Shown: piece after piece, positions 10,154-21,908 of the stretch | How the letters are laid out: each line of letters begins with the position of its first letter | Position numbering within the stretch: the first letter of the stretch is position 1 | Assembly (NCBI GenBank): GCA_023213395.1 | Contig: CM041465.1 | Span: 216,325,741-216,389,740, forward strand | Reading direction: 5' to 3' | DNA length: 64,000 nt | DNA from: Cycas panzhihuaensis | Taxonomy: Eukaryota > Cycadophyta | Notes under the pieces: generated by a model | Databases searched by the model: none | Seen by the model: only the letters and a program-made list of their open reading frames with translations | Told to the model about the DNA's origin: nothing | Made by a program: the position numbers and the translations under genes

Positions 10154-12919
10154 ACTTCCCCGTAGTAGCTTTTGCTTTTGGTTTTGAGGGGTAGATACAT
10201 GTAGGGGTATCTCGGGTAACCCCAAATGATGAGGTCCTCCCATCCCTGGATGGCCGAAAGGGAGGTGGAGGCCTAACAAAGTAGATAGACCTAGTAGGAA
10301 AGATGTATGACAAGGGTATGATGTATAGGCAAACAGAATGGGGGCGCAATATAGCAGCAAGAACCTTTCCTATATCTACTAACTCAGGGTAGGCCTAGAG
10401 TAGGTAGGAGTGATGGCGAAGATGGGCCATGTATGAGGAAATGAAAGTGATATTGTGTGTGTGCTTTCAAAAAGAAAATATGACCAACACTCCCTCTCTC
10501 TTGTTTCCTTTTATAAACAAAAGTTTAAGGAAAGAAATGTTTCACATACAGTCAAATATACATGCTAAAGTGAATATGCAATTAAGGGAATGTTTGTGCT
10601 TCGGATGAGAAAAAGCAGGTGGTACGATTCCTAGAAAGTGCTCTTTCCTAAGACACCAGTCATGCAATATGTAGATGCCAGATGAATGCACATGAATTTC
10701 TTATTACCCTTTCTCTTTTGGTGTAGTTTATCATGCAAGCATATGTGCCGAACAAAAAAAAGGAAAAGGAAGAACCAAGTGAGAAGGGATGGTGCATACC
10801 TGGAAGGTCATGATGTTGGAAGAGGGCCTTCACCCAGGAGTCACATTTGTCTTCTTGTCCTCGCTCTATACATAGTCGACGTTGTGGTGAAGGTGTAATG
10901 GGGGCTTCCTTACCTTCCCCGTATAAAGAGAAATGAAATGGAAAGAGTAAATGACTGTGCAAGAGAGCAAGAAACCAAAGAAGACAATAAAGGAAATGAA
11001 AGAGGCAAGGGTCTAGTCGGATCAGAGTACTTCCTTCCCCTTGAAAATACTGCCACATAACTTGCACTCACAAAGACCTTTGCCCTCCCAAGAGGGCTAC
11101 CAAGAAACGAAACTAATATACATACAATAATATAATGACAAACTACTAAAAGATAATATGTTACATTAGTCAATTCTCTACAAAAGATAACTCTACAATA
11201 TCTTCCAAAAGAAAGCACCAAAACCTTCCAAGCAAGAAGGAGGTTAGACTTGGAATGGCCAACCCTCTGGTCTATGTACCTCCACACTACCTCAAAGTGT
11301 AAAGAGCAGCAAATAGGACAGACTATGGGTGAAATAATGAGAAGAGGACAGGTGATATAAAGTTTGTGGGTAGTTGTCGGTGTTGCAAACGTGTTATAGG
11401 GAGCAAGTTGTAATGTAGGTGGCAACAAGGCTAAGGATGAGTATTGGGCACTGTGTAGGGCTAATAGAAAGGCCCGAAATGAGGCGTGCTAGCCTGAGTC
11501 TAGCATAGCAAGTGCTACATATGTTGAAACTCAGTGCAAGCCCAATCCCAAAGGTCCCTGGGGCGTACCAAGAAAGGCATGGATGAGGGAGAGGAAGGAG
11601 GAGCAAGGTTTACCCTTGGAGAGTAGGCTTAGTGGGTACAGATCCTGCCTTACTCCCTCTACTCACACCTTATGGGTCCTCTCCCATAGCCTTCTTAGAG
11701 ATAGCCAAGAGAGGACAAGGGATACTGAGGTCACAGGCTAGAATAAATAGAAGAACTACACTTTCATATGGTAGAACACTAAAACATGAAGTGTATGTCA
11801 AAAAAGACTTGCCTATGTAAGCTAAACTTAAAGCAAAGGATGAGCAATGAAAAAGGGTACCTACTGGGATGAGATAAATACAGGTCTGCCCCTATGAACA
11901 GCAGAGAACAACAGGTTGAAGAAGCTTACAGGAAGTTTCTGAGTTGCAGGAGGTGAGAGCTCGTTGGAAACTGAAGGGTGCACGTGGAGGCCACTCCTGG
12001 GCATAAACCTTTGCTTGGAGACATTGATGGAGAGGATTACTACCTCGAAACAATGGTGCAACAAGCGGGTTCCAGGCTTATATGCCAGAAATGTAGGTAT
12101 GCCAGGTATTCTACAGAGTATCCATGTGAGAACTGAGAGCAGAGAAAAAGAGAAGTGTTGTTAAAGAGCCAAGAGAGGTAAAATGAGGTTCTTTTTGGGA
12201 TATATAACCATCCTAACCCTAATCGAGCGATTAGGGTTTGGGTAGGGCTGATTTGGTGACTTATCCATGTGGTAGTTTTGTAAAAAGGGTGAGAACTACC
12301 ATGGCAGATTTAAAAAATAGTGAGAAATAGTCACACTGTGGTAAACTTCGCAGTATTACGGCAAAGTTCACAGTACCGCTAAGTTTACAATGGTGTGAAA
12401 CCAGGGTGCAAAAATAAGGGTTCTGGAAACCCAAAACAGGGGTATCCTGGGCCTAGGAGGGATCGGCCCTCCTGTCTACATGGCTGGAGACAGTCTGAAG
12501 GAGTGAATCGACTAGACTAGGTAGGATATCATGAGCAGAGAGTCCTAGGAATACTAAAAATAAGTGAAAGAGCCTACCACTCCTAGGGAAACTAGGGGTC
12601 ATGGCAGCTAACCAAGGTGTGAGCGGATCACCCTAAAAGGTAGGGGCTTGAGATGATATGGAGGTAATGCGGAGGATTGTGAAGTGCCATGGGGTACATG
12701 ACTCATTGAGGAGTATATCTCATGAAGGGTCGTCATAGGCTAGAGACATACATGGTGCTCAAGCGAGATGCATAACCAATTGTAAAATAAGCTAATCAAA
12801 CCATGCAACTCAAATAATACTCTAATCCACATCTCTGAAGTGATCAAGATAAGAGAGAAAACATACATATGCTTACTTGAGTCGATCCATCCATACCCAT
12901 TCCCGGTAGTCAGGAAACA
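10154..12919 (-). repeat. 5' LTR of the Tat/Athila-type element (about 2.8 kb)
   Basis: Read on the minus strand it starts TGTTTCCTGACTACCGGG (12919) and aligns patchily but in order with the plus-strand LTR 41736-44752 and with the LTR start at 40688. Shared blocks include the start, CCCATGGCA...CCTCCATAT (about 12700), the AAGTTTAC/GTGGTA U3 modules (12330-12400) and the end (GGCCATCCAGG near 10250). A TATA box (ttatatatcc on the minus strand, near 12207-12200) is followed by a CT-rich start region, giving U3 of about 0.7 kb and a long R-U5. ORFs inside it are not genes. Confidence 0.7.
12199..12210 (-). promoter_or_regulatory. LTR TATA box
   Basis: The minus-strand bases ggttatatatcc sit between the U3 modules and a pyrimidine-rich leader (acctctcttggctcttt). 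The plus-strand relative has tttaaaaaccc in the same place at about 42456. This is the likely start region for element RNA. Confidence 0.5.
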
Positions 12920-13105
12920 GTAGATAGATGTTATTTTTTCATAAGAGAGTCTTTTCATTGATGGTCTAGTGTGGGCCTATTATTTTACTATTATATCTCT
13001 TGATTAGCTTCCCAACTTATAATGTGCTCTTGATGGAGCTCATCTAGCCATGAAGGTCAAGTAATTAATAATGTTGCATAACCTTCTTCTTTCAGACTTC
13101 TAGAA
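12920..13105 (-). mobile_element. chromovirus B, left fragment
   Basis: This short AT-rich stretch lies between the Tat LTR end and the target duplication of chromovirus A. The sequence right of chromovirus A (from 19126) is a decayed RNase H/RT, so by continuity this piece should be the RNase H-integrase side of the same older element. Direct similarity is limited to its last bases, which resemble 14930-14955 of chromovirus A (aaccttcttctttca). Confidence 0.35.
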
Positions 13106-13110
13106 GAGTA
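13106..13110. repeat. target-site duplication, left copy (GAGTA)
   Basis: The five bases GAGTA precede the left LTR of chromovirus A. The same five bases follow its right LTR at 19121-19125. An intact duplication shows that both ends belong to a single insertion. Confidence 0.9.
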
Positions 13111-13494
13111 TGGTAGGATACCACTCATTAATGATAATTGCACACCAATATAATAAGCAAATAACTCCAAAAGAGCACTTGTATTGCAATATCCTTCGAG
13201 GGGGCAACCTCCCAATTACATGCAAATAACAATGATATTCAAGATACCATACTCTAAGGATTACACAAATATATATATATATGTCTCTATGCTTACTACT
13301 CAACCGCCTCCTTATGCATGTGGGATATTACATGAATATATATAGTACTCAATGACCACTACACAACCTTCTACTTATGCACGTGGATATTAAGAAAAGG
13401 GAAGAAGTAGAAGAAATAAAGATATAAGAGAGAGAAGAAGTACAAGATATAAGAGAATATAAGAGAAGGTAAGTTAGGGGTTGGATCCTTAACA
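13111..13494 (-). repeat. 3' LTR of chromovirus A
   Basis: This 384-bp LTR starts TGGTAGGATACC and ends CCTTAACA on the plus strand. It is nearly identical to 18740-19120. It contains an (AT)n run (13269-13281) four bases longer than in the other LTR. A pyrimidine-rich boundary (cccccccttaa) follows immediately on the plus strand. Confidence 0.92.
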
Positions 13495-13508
13495 AAGTCC
13501 CCCCCTTA
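13495..13508 (-). other. polypurine tract of chromovirus A
   Basis: On the minus strand it reads taaggggggggactt-like (plus: aagtcccccccttaa), directly upstream of the 3' LTR. This is the site where plus-strand DNA synthesis is primed. Confidence 0.8.
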
Positions 13509-13509
13509 A

Positions 13510-14720
13510 AAAAGCTTTGCCCTCAAAGCTTAGTGATCTCAAGGTGCTCTAGGACAAATTGTTCATTTTCCTAGGTTGCATCTTCTTGTGGAAGTTGTTT
13601 CCATTTGATGAGATACTTAATGATTTGTCTGGATCATAGATGTCGAATTCTTTGGTTGATGATACGTTCTAGAATGAGTTGAAATTGCCCCTCCTCATTT
13701 AATATAGGTAATTCTGTTTGAACTTGTACTTGTTACCCAATTACCTTCTTGAGACATGAAACATGAAAGACATTATGGATCCTTGGTAGTGGTGGTAAGT
13801 CCAAGGTATATGCAACTTCACCAATCTTCTTGAGAATTTTGTAAGGCCCATAAAATTGAGGTTGTAACTTATGTTACCCATTTTATTTGAGAGATTCCTG
13901 CTTATACAGTTGCAACCGTAAGTATACCTAATCACATGGTTAAAATACTCGTTCACTTCGCCCTTTATCTGCCCATTGTTTCATCTGATTTTGTGCAAGG
14001 TTCAAATTTTCCTTGAGTAGCTTAAGAATCTGTGTTGTTTGTTGGATGTGGTCTTATTTGCTTGAACCTTAGAACTAATTATGGTATAGTTTTTAAGTGT
14101 GGGTGGTTCATAGCCATATAATGCTTGGAACGGAGTCATTCCTGCTGATGCATGATAGGTTGTATTATACCACCATTCTGCTAAAGGAAGCTAATGATGC
14201 CACTTTGCCCACCTTATCTGAAGCATAACACCGAAGGTATCCTTCAAGGCACTTATTAACCACCTAGGTTTATCCATCTGTTTGTGGATGGTAGGCTGAG
14301 CTCATTATCAGTTTAGTACCAAGTAGATGGAAGAGTTACATCCGAAGTTCTTTGGTAAACTTGGGATCCCAATCACTGACTATACATTTGGGCATGCCAT
14401 GCAACCTGTGTATATCCTTTAAAAAGACCTCAACAATTTTCTTTGCCTTAACCACCAGTATAGCATCTTTTCCTTCTAACTTGGTTAGACCCACGATGAA
14501 GTCTATAGAAATTTCTTCCCATCGTTGATTTAGAATGGGAAGGGGTTACAACAATCTTAGAGACTTGACTATTTCTGTCTTATGTCGTTGACAAATTTCA
14601 TGAGGAAACATATCTCTTTACAACTCCTTTTTGTCTCTTCCAAAAGAAAGATTGTTTTAAGCAGTGGTATGTTCGTAGGAACCCCGAGTGACCTGCTGTT
14701 GGAGAGGCATGTGCATCATG
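13510..14720 (-). pseudogene. integrase and chromodomain of chromovirus A
   Basis: The N-terminal zinc region reads HDAHASP.AGHSGF.RTY (about 14710-14660). The core has EEISIDFIVGL (first Asp, about 14520), IVSDWDPKFT (second Asp, about 14385; the usual SDRDPKF with Arg to Trp) and SAYHPQTDGQ (about 14300). The C-terminal part has [22 protein letters not shown] and [11 protein letters not shown] (13860-13730). A chromodomain relic with IIKYLIKWKQLPQEDAT*EN ends near 13530. There the expected Trp codon is TAG (about 13571). Chromodomains steer such elements to methylated-histone chromatin. Many stops; only 13741-13956 stays open, in a shadow frame. Confidence 0.85.
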
Positions 14721-15645
14721 TAAAATTTACTCCTTAAGGCTAGAGTGAGGGCATATATATACTTGATTCTTATACCAAAGAATATTTGAAGACCATGTAT
14801 AATGGGTTGAATGCCCTACTCTAGCTTGAAGGTATTGAATGATCTGCTTTGTAAAGGAGTCCTCATCCCATTCTTGCTTGGCGATTGCTATCCAAGAGGG
14901 ATTGACTATCGTGATAGAATATAGTGTAGAGCCTTCTTCCTTACGAGATAAAGCATCATCAACTATATTATCCTTGCCTTTTTTATATATTATTTCAAAG
15001 TCAAAAGCTTGCATTTTGGTGACCCATTTTTGTTGTTCCTCGGATCTTTGTCCTTTGAGATAGGAAATATTTTAAGCTATCATGGTCTATTTTAATTTGG
15101 AAATGTGTTCCCAATAAATATTATCACCATTTCCTAACTGCATGAAGAATTGCTAACATCTCCTTCTCATAGGTGGACTTGACTTGTTCCTTGAGTGTAA
15201 GTCGATGACTTTCAAAGGCCAAAGGTTTTCCTTCTTGTACTAAGATTGCTCCAATGCCTTGCCCTGATGCATCACATTCAATGGTGAAGGTCTTTGTAAA
15301 GTCTGGTGTTGCGAGGGCGGTGTGGTAGTTAAAGCCAGCTTTAGGTGTTCAAATGCTTAAGAGGCCTTATCATTCCAATGAAAAGAATCCTTTTTTAACA
15401 AATTGATTAAAGGGGAAGCAATCCTTGCATAGCCTTGAACAAACTTTTGATAATATCCTGTGATTCCTAAGAATCCACGAAGGCCCTTGATGTTTTTAGG
15501 TTTAGGCCAGTTTGCGATAACTGCTATTTTCTTAGGATTCACCTTGACTCCTTCTTGAGAGATGATATGGCCCAAATATTCTATTTCTGTTTGCCCAAAT
15601 TGACATTTTGATTTTTTTGCATAAAGCTAGTTGTTTGCAAGCACC
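14721..15645 (-). pseudogene. RT thumb and RNase H of chromovirus A
   Basis: 15575-15357 reads MGHIISQEGVKVNPKKIAVIANWPKPKN and GLRGFLGITGYYQKFVQGYA, the conserved thumb/connection of chromovirus RT. RNase H follows, with an AIGAVL-type block near 15250 ([16 protein letters not shown]-like) and the closing FEIIYKKGKDNIVDDALSRKEE at about 15000-14945. The catalytic Asp of the final DALSR block is kept. Stops separate the pieces. Confidence 0.85.
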
Positions 15646-16661
15646 TATAATGCCTTATCAACATGCTGAAGATGGTCTTCCCACATATGACTGAAGATCA
15701 AAATGTCATAAAAAAAGACTAATATGAACTTCCTTAAGTAAGGCTGAAAGAGTTTATTCATGAGTCTTTGAAAGGTGGATGGAGCATTAGCCAAGCCAAA
15801 TGGCATGACTAAAAATTCATAGTGACCTTCATGTGTACGAAATGCAGTTTTATGAACATCCTCTGCTTTGATCCTAATTTGATGGTTTCCTGACTGTAAG
15901 CCTAATGATGTGAAGAACATTGCTCCATAGAGTTCATCCAAGAGTTTATCAATGACTGGTATAGGAAATTTATCCTTAATGGTTATCTTATTGAGCTCGC
16001 GGTAGTCTACACACATGCAAAATGAGCCATCATTTTTTCTTACTAAAATCACCGGGATAGAAAAAGTGCTTTTACTTTTCCTAATAATACCAACATTAAG
16101 GAGTTCTTGAACTAGCCATTCAATTTTATTCTTTTGCTGGTAGGGATACTGGTATGGTCGAATACAAGGAGGATTACTTCCAACTACCAAGTCAATGTTA
16201 TGATCTTGGTGACATACTGGGGGAAAACCTTGAGGAATATCCTGAAAGACCTGGTTATGGTGGTGAAGTACCAATTTTAAGTCATTTGGTATACCATCAT
16301 CTTGGAGAATGTCCCCTTCTATTAGAAGTTCTTGACCTTCTAGAGCATAACATTTGGCAATGATTCCTGTACCATCCTTTTTAATAAGCCTCTCCATACG
16401 GTGTGAGCTGATGATTTGGGTCAGTAGAGAAATGATCCCATTCAATTGATAGTCAACTCCTTTAGAAGTAAATCGAATAAAGAACTCTTGCATATTTAGT
16501 TGAATGGTCCCTAGTGGTTTGAGCCATTGTACCCCTAATACAACATCAACTCCTCTAATAGGAATGGCATACATAGAAGTGGAGAGGTGATAATCACCCA
16601 TTTGCAACTTGATATTATGACATTTTCCCCCACAAGCAAGTGTCCCTCCATTAGCCACCAT
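15645..16661 (-). pseudogene. reverse transcriptase core of chromovirus A
   Basis: This 338-codon open stretch is the longest in the window. It begins in the protease C-terminus (VDVVLGVQWLKPLG, about 16560-16520). It then covers RT motifs: IRPYQYPYQQKNKIE, LLNVGIIRKSKSTFS.PVILVRKNDGSF, VDYRELNKITIKDKFPIPVIDKLLDEL, FRTHEGHYEFLVMPFGLANAPSTFQRLMN and the catalytic box as ILVFFYDILIFS (about 15730-15695). The family has F-x-D-D; here the first Asp is Tyr, so the polymerase would be dead even where the frame is open. The FTSLGLQSGNHQI block also shows the usual FSKIDLRSGYHQI with changes, including its catalytic Asp replaced by Gly. Confidence 0.9.
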
Positions 16662-17015
16662 AACTTAAAAATTTTTGATAGGATATGGAAAACAGTTGAG
16701 TTCTTCAACAAGTTTTCGATTAATGAAATTGTGGGTGCTCCCAGAATCTATGAGGACAACCACCTTCCTTTTCTTAATGTACCCAATAAGTTTGAGTGTC
16801 TGAGGGGCTACAATTCCAATTAGGGCATGCACAGATATAGTAGCAGTATCTTCTTCTTCCTCCTCAAGTAGGTCACAATCATTATTTTCTGGCTCTAATG
16901 AGGCTTCTTTTATTAGTTCCTCATCTTGAACATCCTCAATTATAAATAAGCGTCGTTCATGACACTTGTGGTCTTTATTCCACTTTTGGTTACAATGAAA
17001 ACATAACCCTTTCAA
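16662..17015 (-). pseudogene. gag zinc knuckle and protease of chromovirus A
   Basis: The piece opens with a CCHC knuckle, CFHCNQKWNKDHKC (about 17006-16965), followed by an acidic linker. The retropepsin active site is VVLIDSGSTHNFINRKLVEEL (16775-16720 region), with Asp-Ser-Gly intact. A stop at 16662-16664 separates it from the downstream RT frame. The layout (knuckle, acidic spacer, LIDSGSTHNFI) is standard for plant chromoviruses. Confidence 0.9.
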
Positions 17016-17829
17016 TCACTTCTCATCCATCTCTTGGGAAGTCATTCGTCGTACACCAGGAACTTGAAATTGTGGTCGCTTTTCTGGAAATGTTCATTGG
17101 GGGGGTCGGGATGCCTTATTTTTTGCTTCAATATGTCAAGCAAATTAATAGTTGTAGAGATGTTATCAGGTTTTAAGAGTCGCAGCTCATGTCTGATGTC
17201 ATCTCGTAACCCACCAATGTATAACTCAAGTAATTTATCTCGACAAAAACCATCAACCCTTGTGGAGAGATGTTGGTATTCTGCTGTATAAACTGAAACA
17301 GTCCCCTCCTGTCTAACTTTAGCTAACTGGTTAAAGTGGTCCTGATCCTAGGTACTATCATATTAAGCTATAAGATCCTTGACAAAACCCTCCCAATGAT
17401 AACTAAGCCCACCAATTGTTTTCATGACCCATTGGTACCATTGGTAGGGTTCAGTTTCCATGTGTAGAGAAGCAAGAGGGATCTTCTTATCTGCTGGAAC
17501 TTGATGAAGAGAAAAGTATTGTTCCATTTGGGTGATCCAGGTACATACATGCCATTGAACTTCTTGATTTCTACCTTGGGAAGGAAGTTTAGACGAAAGC
17601 GCCTACCATCATTACCTTCATCTTCTTTAGTGAAGTGATCCCCACCTATGTGAGTAGTATCATCAAGGTCACTCTTTTCTTCCTTAAGAGGTTTCATGGA
17701 TGTGAGCTCTAGTATTACTACTTCAAATTTTTCATTGAAGTCATTTTGGATTTGTAATATATCTTCTCAAAGTTGTGAAACAGCATCATTGAGATCTTGA
17801 GTCCAACTTGGGTTCATCTTAGGGACCAT
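17016..17829 (-). pseudogene. gag capsid region of chromovirus A
   Basis: The probable start is the ATG at 17829 (MVPKMNPSWTQDLNDAVSQL), matching the MAPK-INPEWTKDL gag start of this family and the start of chromovirus C. The capsid region has LPKVEIKKFNGMYVPG (17600-17545), then after a frame change YFSLHQVPADKKI.LASLHM and YQWYQWVMKT. A later block near 17290-17200 reads SVYTAEYQHLSTRVDGFCRDKLLELYIGGL in pieces. At least two frameshifts and two stops break it. The knuckle follows in the next piece. Confidence 0.8.
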
Positions 17830-18716
17830 TAGTCCACAAGACCTAAGTTGAAATCCTGGTTGGTAAATGTGACTGAAAAGGATTTGACGGGGTGTTTATA
17901 GACTGTTATCCCTAATATTTTATAATGAGACAATATGGATTTTTTTTTTTTTGCGTTTTTACTTTTTTACATTTTTGCTTTTTACTTTTTTGTTTTTTTT
18001 AGGCACTGGTTGGATGATAGACTATGTGTGCATGAATTGATGATAAACTAGTTAGAGACACTCGATTTAATAAATAGATGATGACTGACTCTCTGATCGA
18101 CTAAGTGCGCACAACCCACTAATAGACTAACCAGGTACACTAGGTATGGGCTTGTCTGGTTTGTAGGCCCTCCGATATACTTGTCCCAGACGTAAATAGT
18201 ATCAACTTACAGAGGGAAACACTCTAGTCTGTAATTGTACTACCCCATCTCTAGGGTACGTGGAGAGTAACTTCCCGGGGCTAATTGCTTACCGATGCAC
18301 TATAAATTGCAGGCAATCAATAGGCTTCCTATGGTTACCTATACTAGGAAGGCCTATCTAGGGGGTCCTCCTATATACCTGCAGGTACATTGAGGCACAA
18401 TTTCGTAGCTAAGTTATGTCTAAGGCTTGATTCAGGAGTGTGATCTCCAGTCCTTCATGCAAGGGATAGAAAATCCACAATACACTTAGCCCAAAACGAT
18501 AGATCCTCGTGATATTTATAGACCCCCGTCATAGGGTCTCTATCTAAATGTAAAAGAGAACTGCCCAGTGGTAGTGTTAAGGTAGCTGCTCGATGGCAAT
18601 ATTATCTACCCCTAAAAAGTAAAGTAACTAAATGGAAATCAAATGAGAATAGGTACTAATAAGAAAAAAAATGGAAAAAATTGATTATTTAGTACCTTGA
18701 CTCTCCCATAAGGAAT
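17830..18716 (-). other. leader of chromovirus A
   Basis: Untranslated stretch between PBS and gag with no recognisable domain. It contains an extended T-rich run (17937-18000). Confidence 0.6.
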
Positions 18717-18738
18717 GGATCGACTGCTCTAATACCAC
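18717..18738 (-). other. primer-binding site of chromovirus A
   Basis: On the minus strand, agtggtattagagcagtcga follows the 5' LTR directly. It matches the initiator tRNA-Met site TGGTATCAGAGC with a single C-to-T change in the first twelve bases. Confidence 0.88.
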
Positions 18739-18739
18739 T

Positions 18740-19120
18740 TAGTAGGATATCACTCCTTAATGATAATTACACACTAATATAATAAGCAAATAACTCCAAA
18801 AGAGTACTTGTATTGTAATACCCTTCGAGAGGGCAACCTCCCAATTACATGCAAATAACAATGATATTCAAGATACCATACTCTAAGGATTACACAAATA
18901 TATATATGTCTCTATGCTTACTACTCAACTGCCTCCTTATGCATGTGGGATATTACATGAATATATATAGTACTCAATGACCACTACACAACCTTCTACT
19001 TATGCATGTGGGATATTAAGAAAAGGGAAGAAGTAGAAGAAATAAAGATATAAGAGAGAGAAGAAGTACAAGATATAAGAGAATATAAGAGAAGGTAAGT
19101 TAGGGGTTGGATCCCTAACA
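18740..19120 (-). repeat. 5' LTR of chromovirus A
   Basis: This 381-bp LTR pairs with 13111-13494. Its outer TG on the plus strand has become TA (TAGTAGGATA); it ends CCCTAACA and is followed by the GAGTA duplication. Most differences between the LTRs are transitions. Confidence 0.92.
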
Positions 19121-19125
19121 GAGTA
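19121..19125. repeat. target-site duplication, right copy (GAGTA)
   Basis: Identical to 13106-13110; marks the right edge of the chromovirus A insertion. Confidence 0.9.
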
Positions 19126-21908
19126 CATCTATAATTATGTTCTCCTTTTGTTATTTATAGGTGATTTTAAAATCATAATCTTGTATCTTATTAACCCATT
19201 TTTACTATTCTTTGAAAAGGCTTGGTTATGATAGGATGTATTTCAAATTCTATTGATCTATTTTTATTATGAATCTACTACTAAGAATTATTTCCATTTC
19301 ATTAAGACATATAGGATTGCAAGTATTTCTTTATAATATGTGTTTTTTTCTCTCTCTTAAGTTTAGTTTTCTACTTTCATATGCAATTGGTTTATTTTAT
19401 TAAATTAATACCATGCCAATTCTCATTCCTAAAGCATTATATTCTACTTTAAATGTTTGAAAAAAAATTTAGTAAGGTGATTATGGATCTTATGGTTATT
19501 ACACTCTTGAGATTATTAAAGCTTTATTCTACTATATCATTCCATTTGAATTTGCTATTTTTATATATGTCGATGGGTGGCATTATTTTTGTAGTATTAC
19601 TTTCATAAACTTCCTACAATATCTTGTTAGACCTAAAGTCCTTATAGTTTTGAGATGGAATTTTGTATGGGCTACTCAATAATGGTGTGGGCTTTAAATA
19701 GGTTTATCCAAACTCCTTCTTATGATATTATGTGGCTAAATTATTCTAATTTTTGTCTCCTATAATTACATTTAAATCTCTTTGTATAAAATTAGTTACC
19801 TTTTACTATATGTACAACCTTCTCTAGGTGTACCATGTGATCTTTCCAAGTTTTGTTGTACACCATTATATCATCAAAGAAAACCATGTTGAATAAACTT
19901 AAGGATGGAGTGAATACTTGATTCATCATTACTTGAAATAACTTTGTTATTTTCTACATTGATATGATGAATGATTGTGGTGAATTGATCCCTAATAGCC
20001 ATTATAATTAGTTGTGAATGTAGAATTGAATGAAGTTCTTTAAGTGGTAGAGGGAGAAAGCACCTAACACTTTTAGCCACTTGAGTTTTAATACAACATC
20101 AAAAATACTAATGCTAAACACATAGAAATCTATGTAGAATGGTACCTTACTAAAGTAGAGTTATTTGTGTTTTATTAGACCATCATATAGAATTGAATGA
20201 CCACCCAATATTATTCTGTTGAATGCCTTGGACTCTTTTATGCACAAGCCAAGTCTCTTTATAACACCCATGTTGATAAAGTTATACATGCTTCCAAGAT
20301 CTATAAGTATCGATGATCATTGCTTCCTAATATATCTATATATCTTTATCATGTCTAGATTCTAGATATTTGATATTATTGCCATAGATACTTTTGGATG
20401 TCCATCATCCAAGGTTGAATTATTTAGCATTTAGTTATACCACTTATTATCAAAGATGTCTATTAGTGTATCCTCTTGATTGTTATCCATTCAAATAGTA
20501 TATATATAGAAACTCTTATAGGTTATACCCTAATTAAATAATATATAATATCAAATTAGTTCAAGCACTATGAAATATCATAAGATGGATGGACAAATAT
20601 ATTAATAATCATTCCAATTATGCATTCAAAAGAGAAGCATAATAATATAGAAATTATTTTAAAATGAGATATATTTATTCTCAAGTTATAATTTTTTTAA
20701 TATAATACTACTCCAAGTTATAGCCCTCTTCAAGGGCAAGGGAACCTCTAAATGTTGTGTAACTAAATGCTTAAGCCAAACACATCCAAACATAATATGA
20801 TATGAGATTACATATATAAGTAGTTATAATACTAACCCCCTAAGAGACTTCTTCCATAAGATCTACTCAAGATTAGCTTCACTCATAATTACACAACATT
20901 AGCTTCATCTATAGTTACATCATTATTCATACACTTACAACTTGTGCCTCCTTGTATAATCACAGTTATTCTTAAGATGCCTAATGCTAGGTATGTAATA
21001 ATATACTTTTTTCTTTTATGAGAAGACAAGTCTTTATCTTCCTCCCACTTTTAATTATAGTCATAGTAGAGTCGTTGTGCTCTCTATCTTACTTTTCTTA
21101 GGTCTTCCCTCTTGCTAGTATATTTAATATTAAGGGCTATGTGGATGAGTGATTACTATATTGATAGACTATTCTTTAACTATTCGGTTGCATAAATGTT
21201 AGTGTCCTTTATTTTGTAATTTATTTGGCTTAATTTATTAACTAACCAAATATGGTCTAACATGTTAAATGGATAGCATTTTTCAGTGTGCTAAGGTTGA
21301 ATTATCATATATCCTCACAAATTTGGGCATGTAGATTGTTTATATAGAATGGTAGATCCTCCTTGGATTTGGTTTGTCCTTGCTTTGTAGTTTTTCAAAT
21401 ACTTTTGTATATTACTATACTAATCTATATTTGTGAAAATAATAGTCTAGCTAAGCATAATATGGATTGATCTAGATTTCTTTGGTTTCTTCTTTAAAAG
21501 TAACTCTAATTTTTTGAAAATTTCTATCGTAGGATGTTCTTGCTTCAAGTACATAGCCTATAGGTACATCAATCTCATTAAGTGCTTACTAGAAAATGTG
21601 ATTTCATCAGGGACATTGATAACTCCAAGTGTTTTAAAGAAGTTTGTGATCTTTATTAGCCATTCATTTACATCTATATCTCTGATTAGTAAGTAAGTTA
21701 GAAGTTTTACATTATGATGAATATTCTGTTGTTATTAATTGTCTAAATTTTTCCAGTCATTTGTTTCCTTTTGATGGTGATTGGTATCTTACTAGATAAT
21801 GTCTTTCTATATTATCTTGATCTCGTTAATAGTAGTTTCTAAGCTCCTTATCTTATCTTCTATTTTACTTATATAGTCTCCCAACTTAGTTGGGTAAACT
21901 TGAGGCAT
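19126..21908 (-). pseudogene. chromovirus B gag-pol relic (right part)
   Basis: Minus-strand remnants of an older chromovirus into which A inserted. Visible in order from the right: a gag start at 21908 (MPQVYPTKLGDYI, comparable with A and C), capsid/knuckle remnants (21600-20950), the protease box DLGSMYNFINM-like near 20300-20255, RT catalytic box MVFFDDIMVY (19886-19857, both Asp kept) and the RNase H end near 19160-19190. Only about 400 bp separate the protease from the catalytic box, so most of the RT palm is deleted. Stops and frame changes are dense. Confidence 0.65.

Larger units (their letters stand above)
3203..12919 (-). mobile_element. Ty3/gypsy element, Tat/Athila type (5' LTR to pol end)
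   Basis: Read on the minus strand the order is 5' LTR (12919-10154), PBS, leader, gag, protease, linker, RT, RNase H, integrase. Protein order and wording (PFSLVYGTEAVLP-like integrase, KFYA-type end, long protease-RT linker) place it in the non-chromovirus Tat/Athila branch. There is no chromodomain. All domains are interrupted by stops and frameshifts, so it is not autonomous. Its 3' LTR is not seen in the window. The 5' LTR abuts chromovirus B sequence at 12920. A plus-strand relative with the same LTR family lies at 40688-44880. Confidence 0.75.
13111..19120 (-). mobile_element. complete Ty3/gypsy chromovirus A
   Basis: Everything expected of a full-length element is present on the minus strand: 5' LTR (18740-19120), PBS, leader, gag with zinc knuckle, protease, RT, RNase H, integrase with chromodomain relic, polypurine tract and 3' LTR (13111-13494), bounded by GAGTA on both sides. 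The length is about 6.0 kb. The LTRs differ at about a dozen bases plus two small indels, so the insertion is old but younger than its surroundings. Stops and frameshifts make it inactive. It sits inside the related chromovirus B. Confidence 0.92.

Noticed and set aside
10047-11606. Open frames of 70-172 codons on both strands
   Set aside because: They are inside the Tat/Athila-type 5' LTR (R-U5), with compositional bias only.
13260-13285. (AT)n run as a cruciform or origin
   Set aside because: It is a short microsatellite within an LTR, present in shorter form in the partner LTR.
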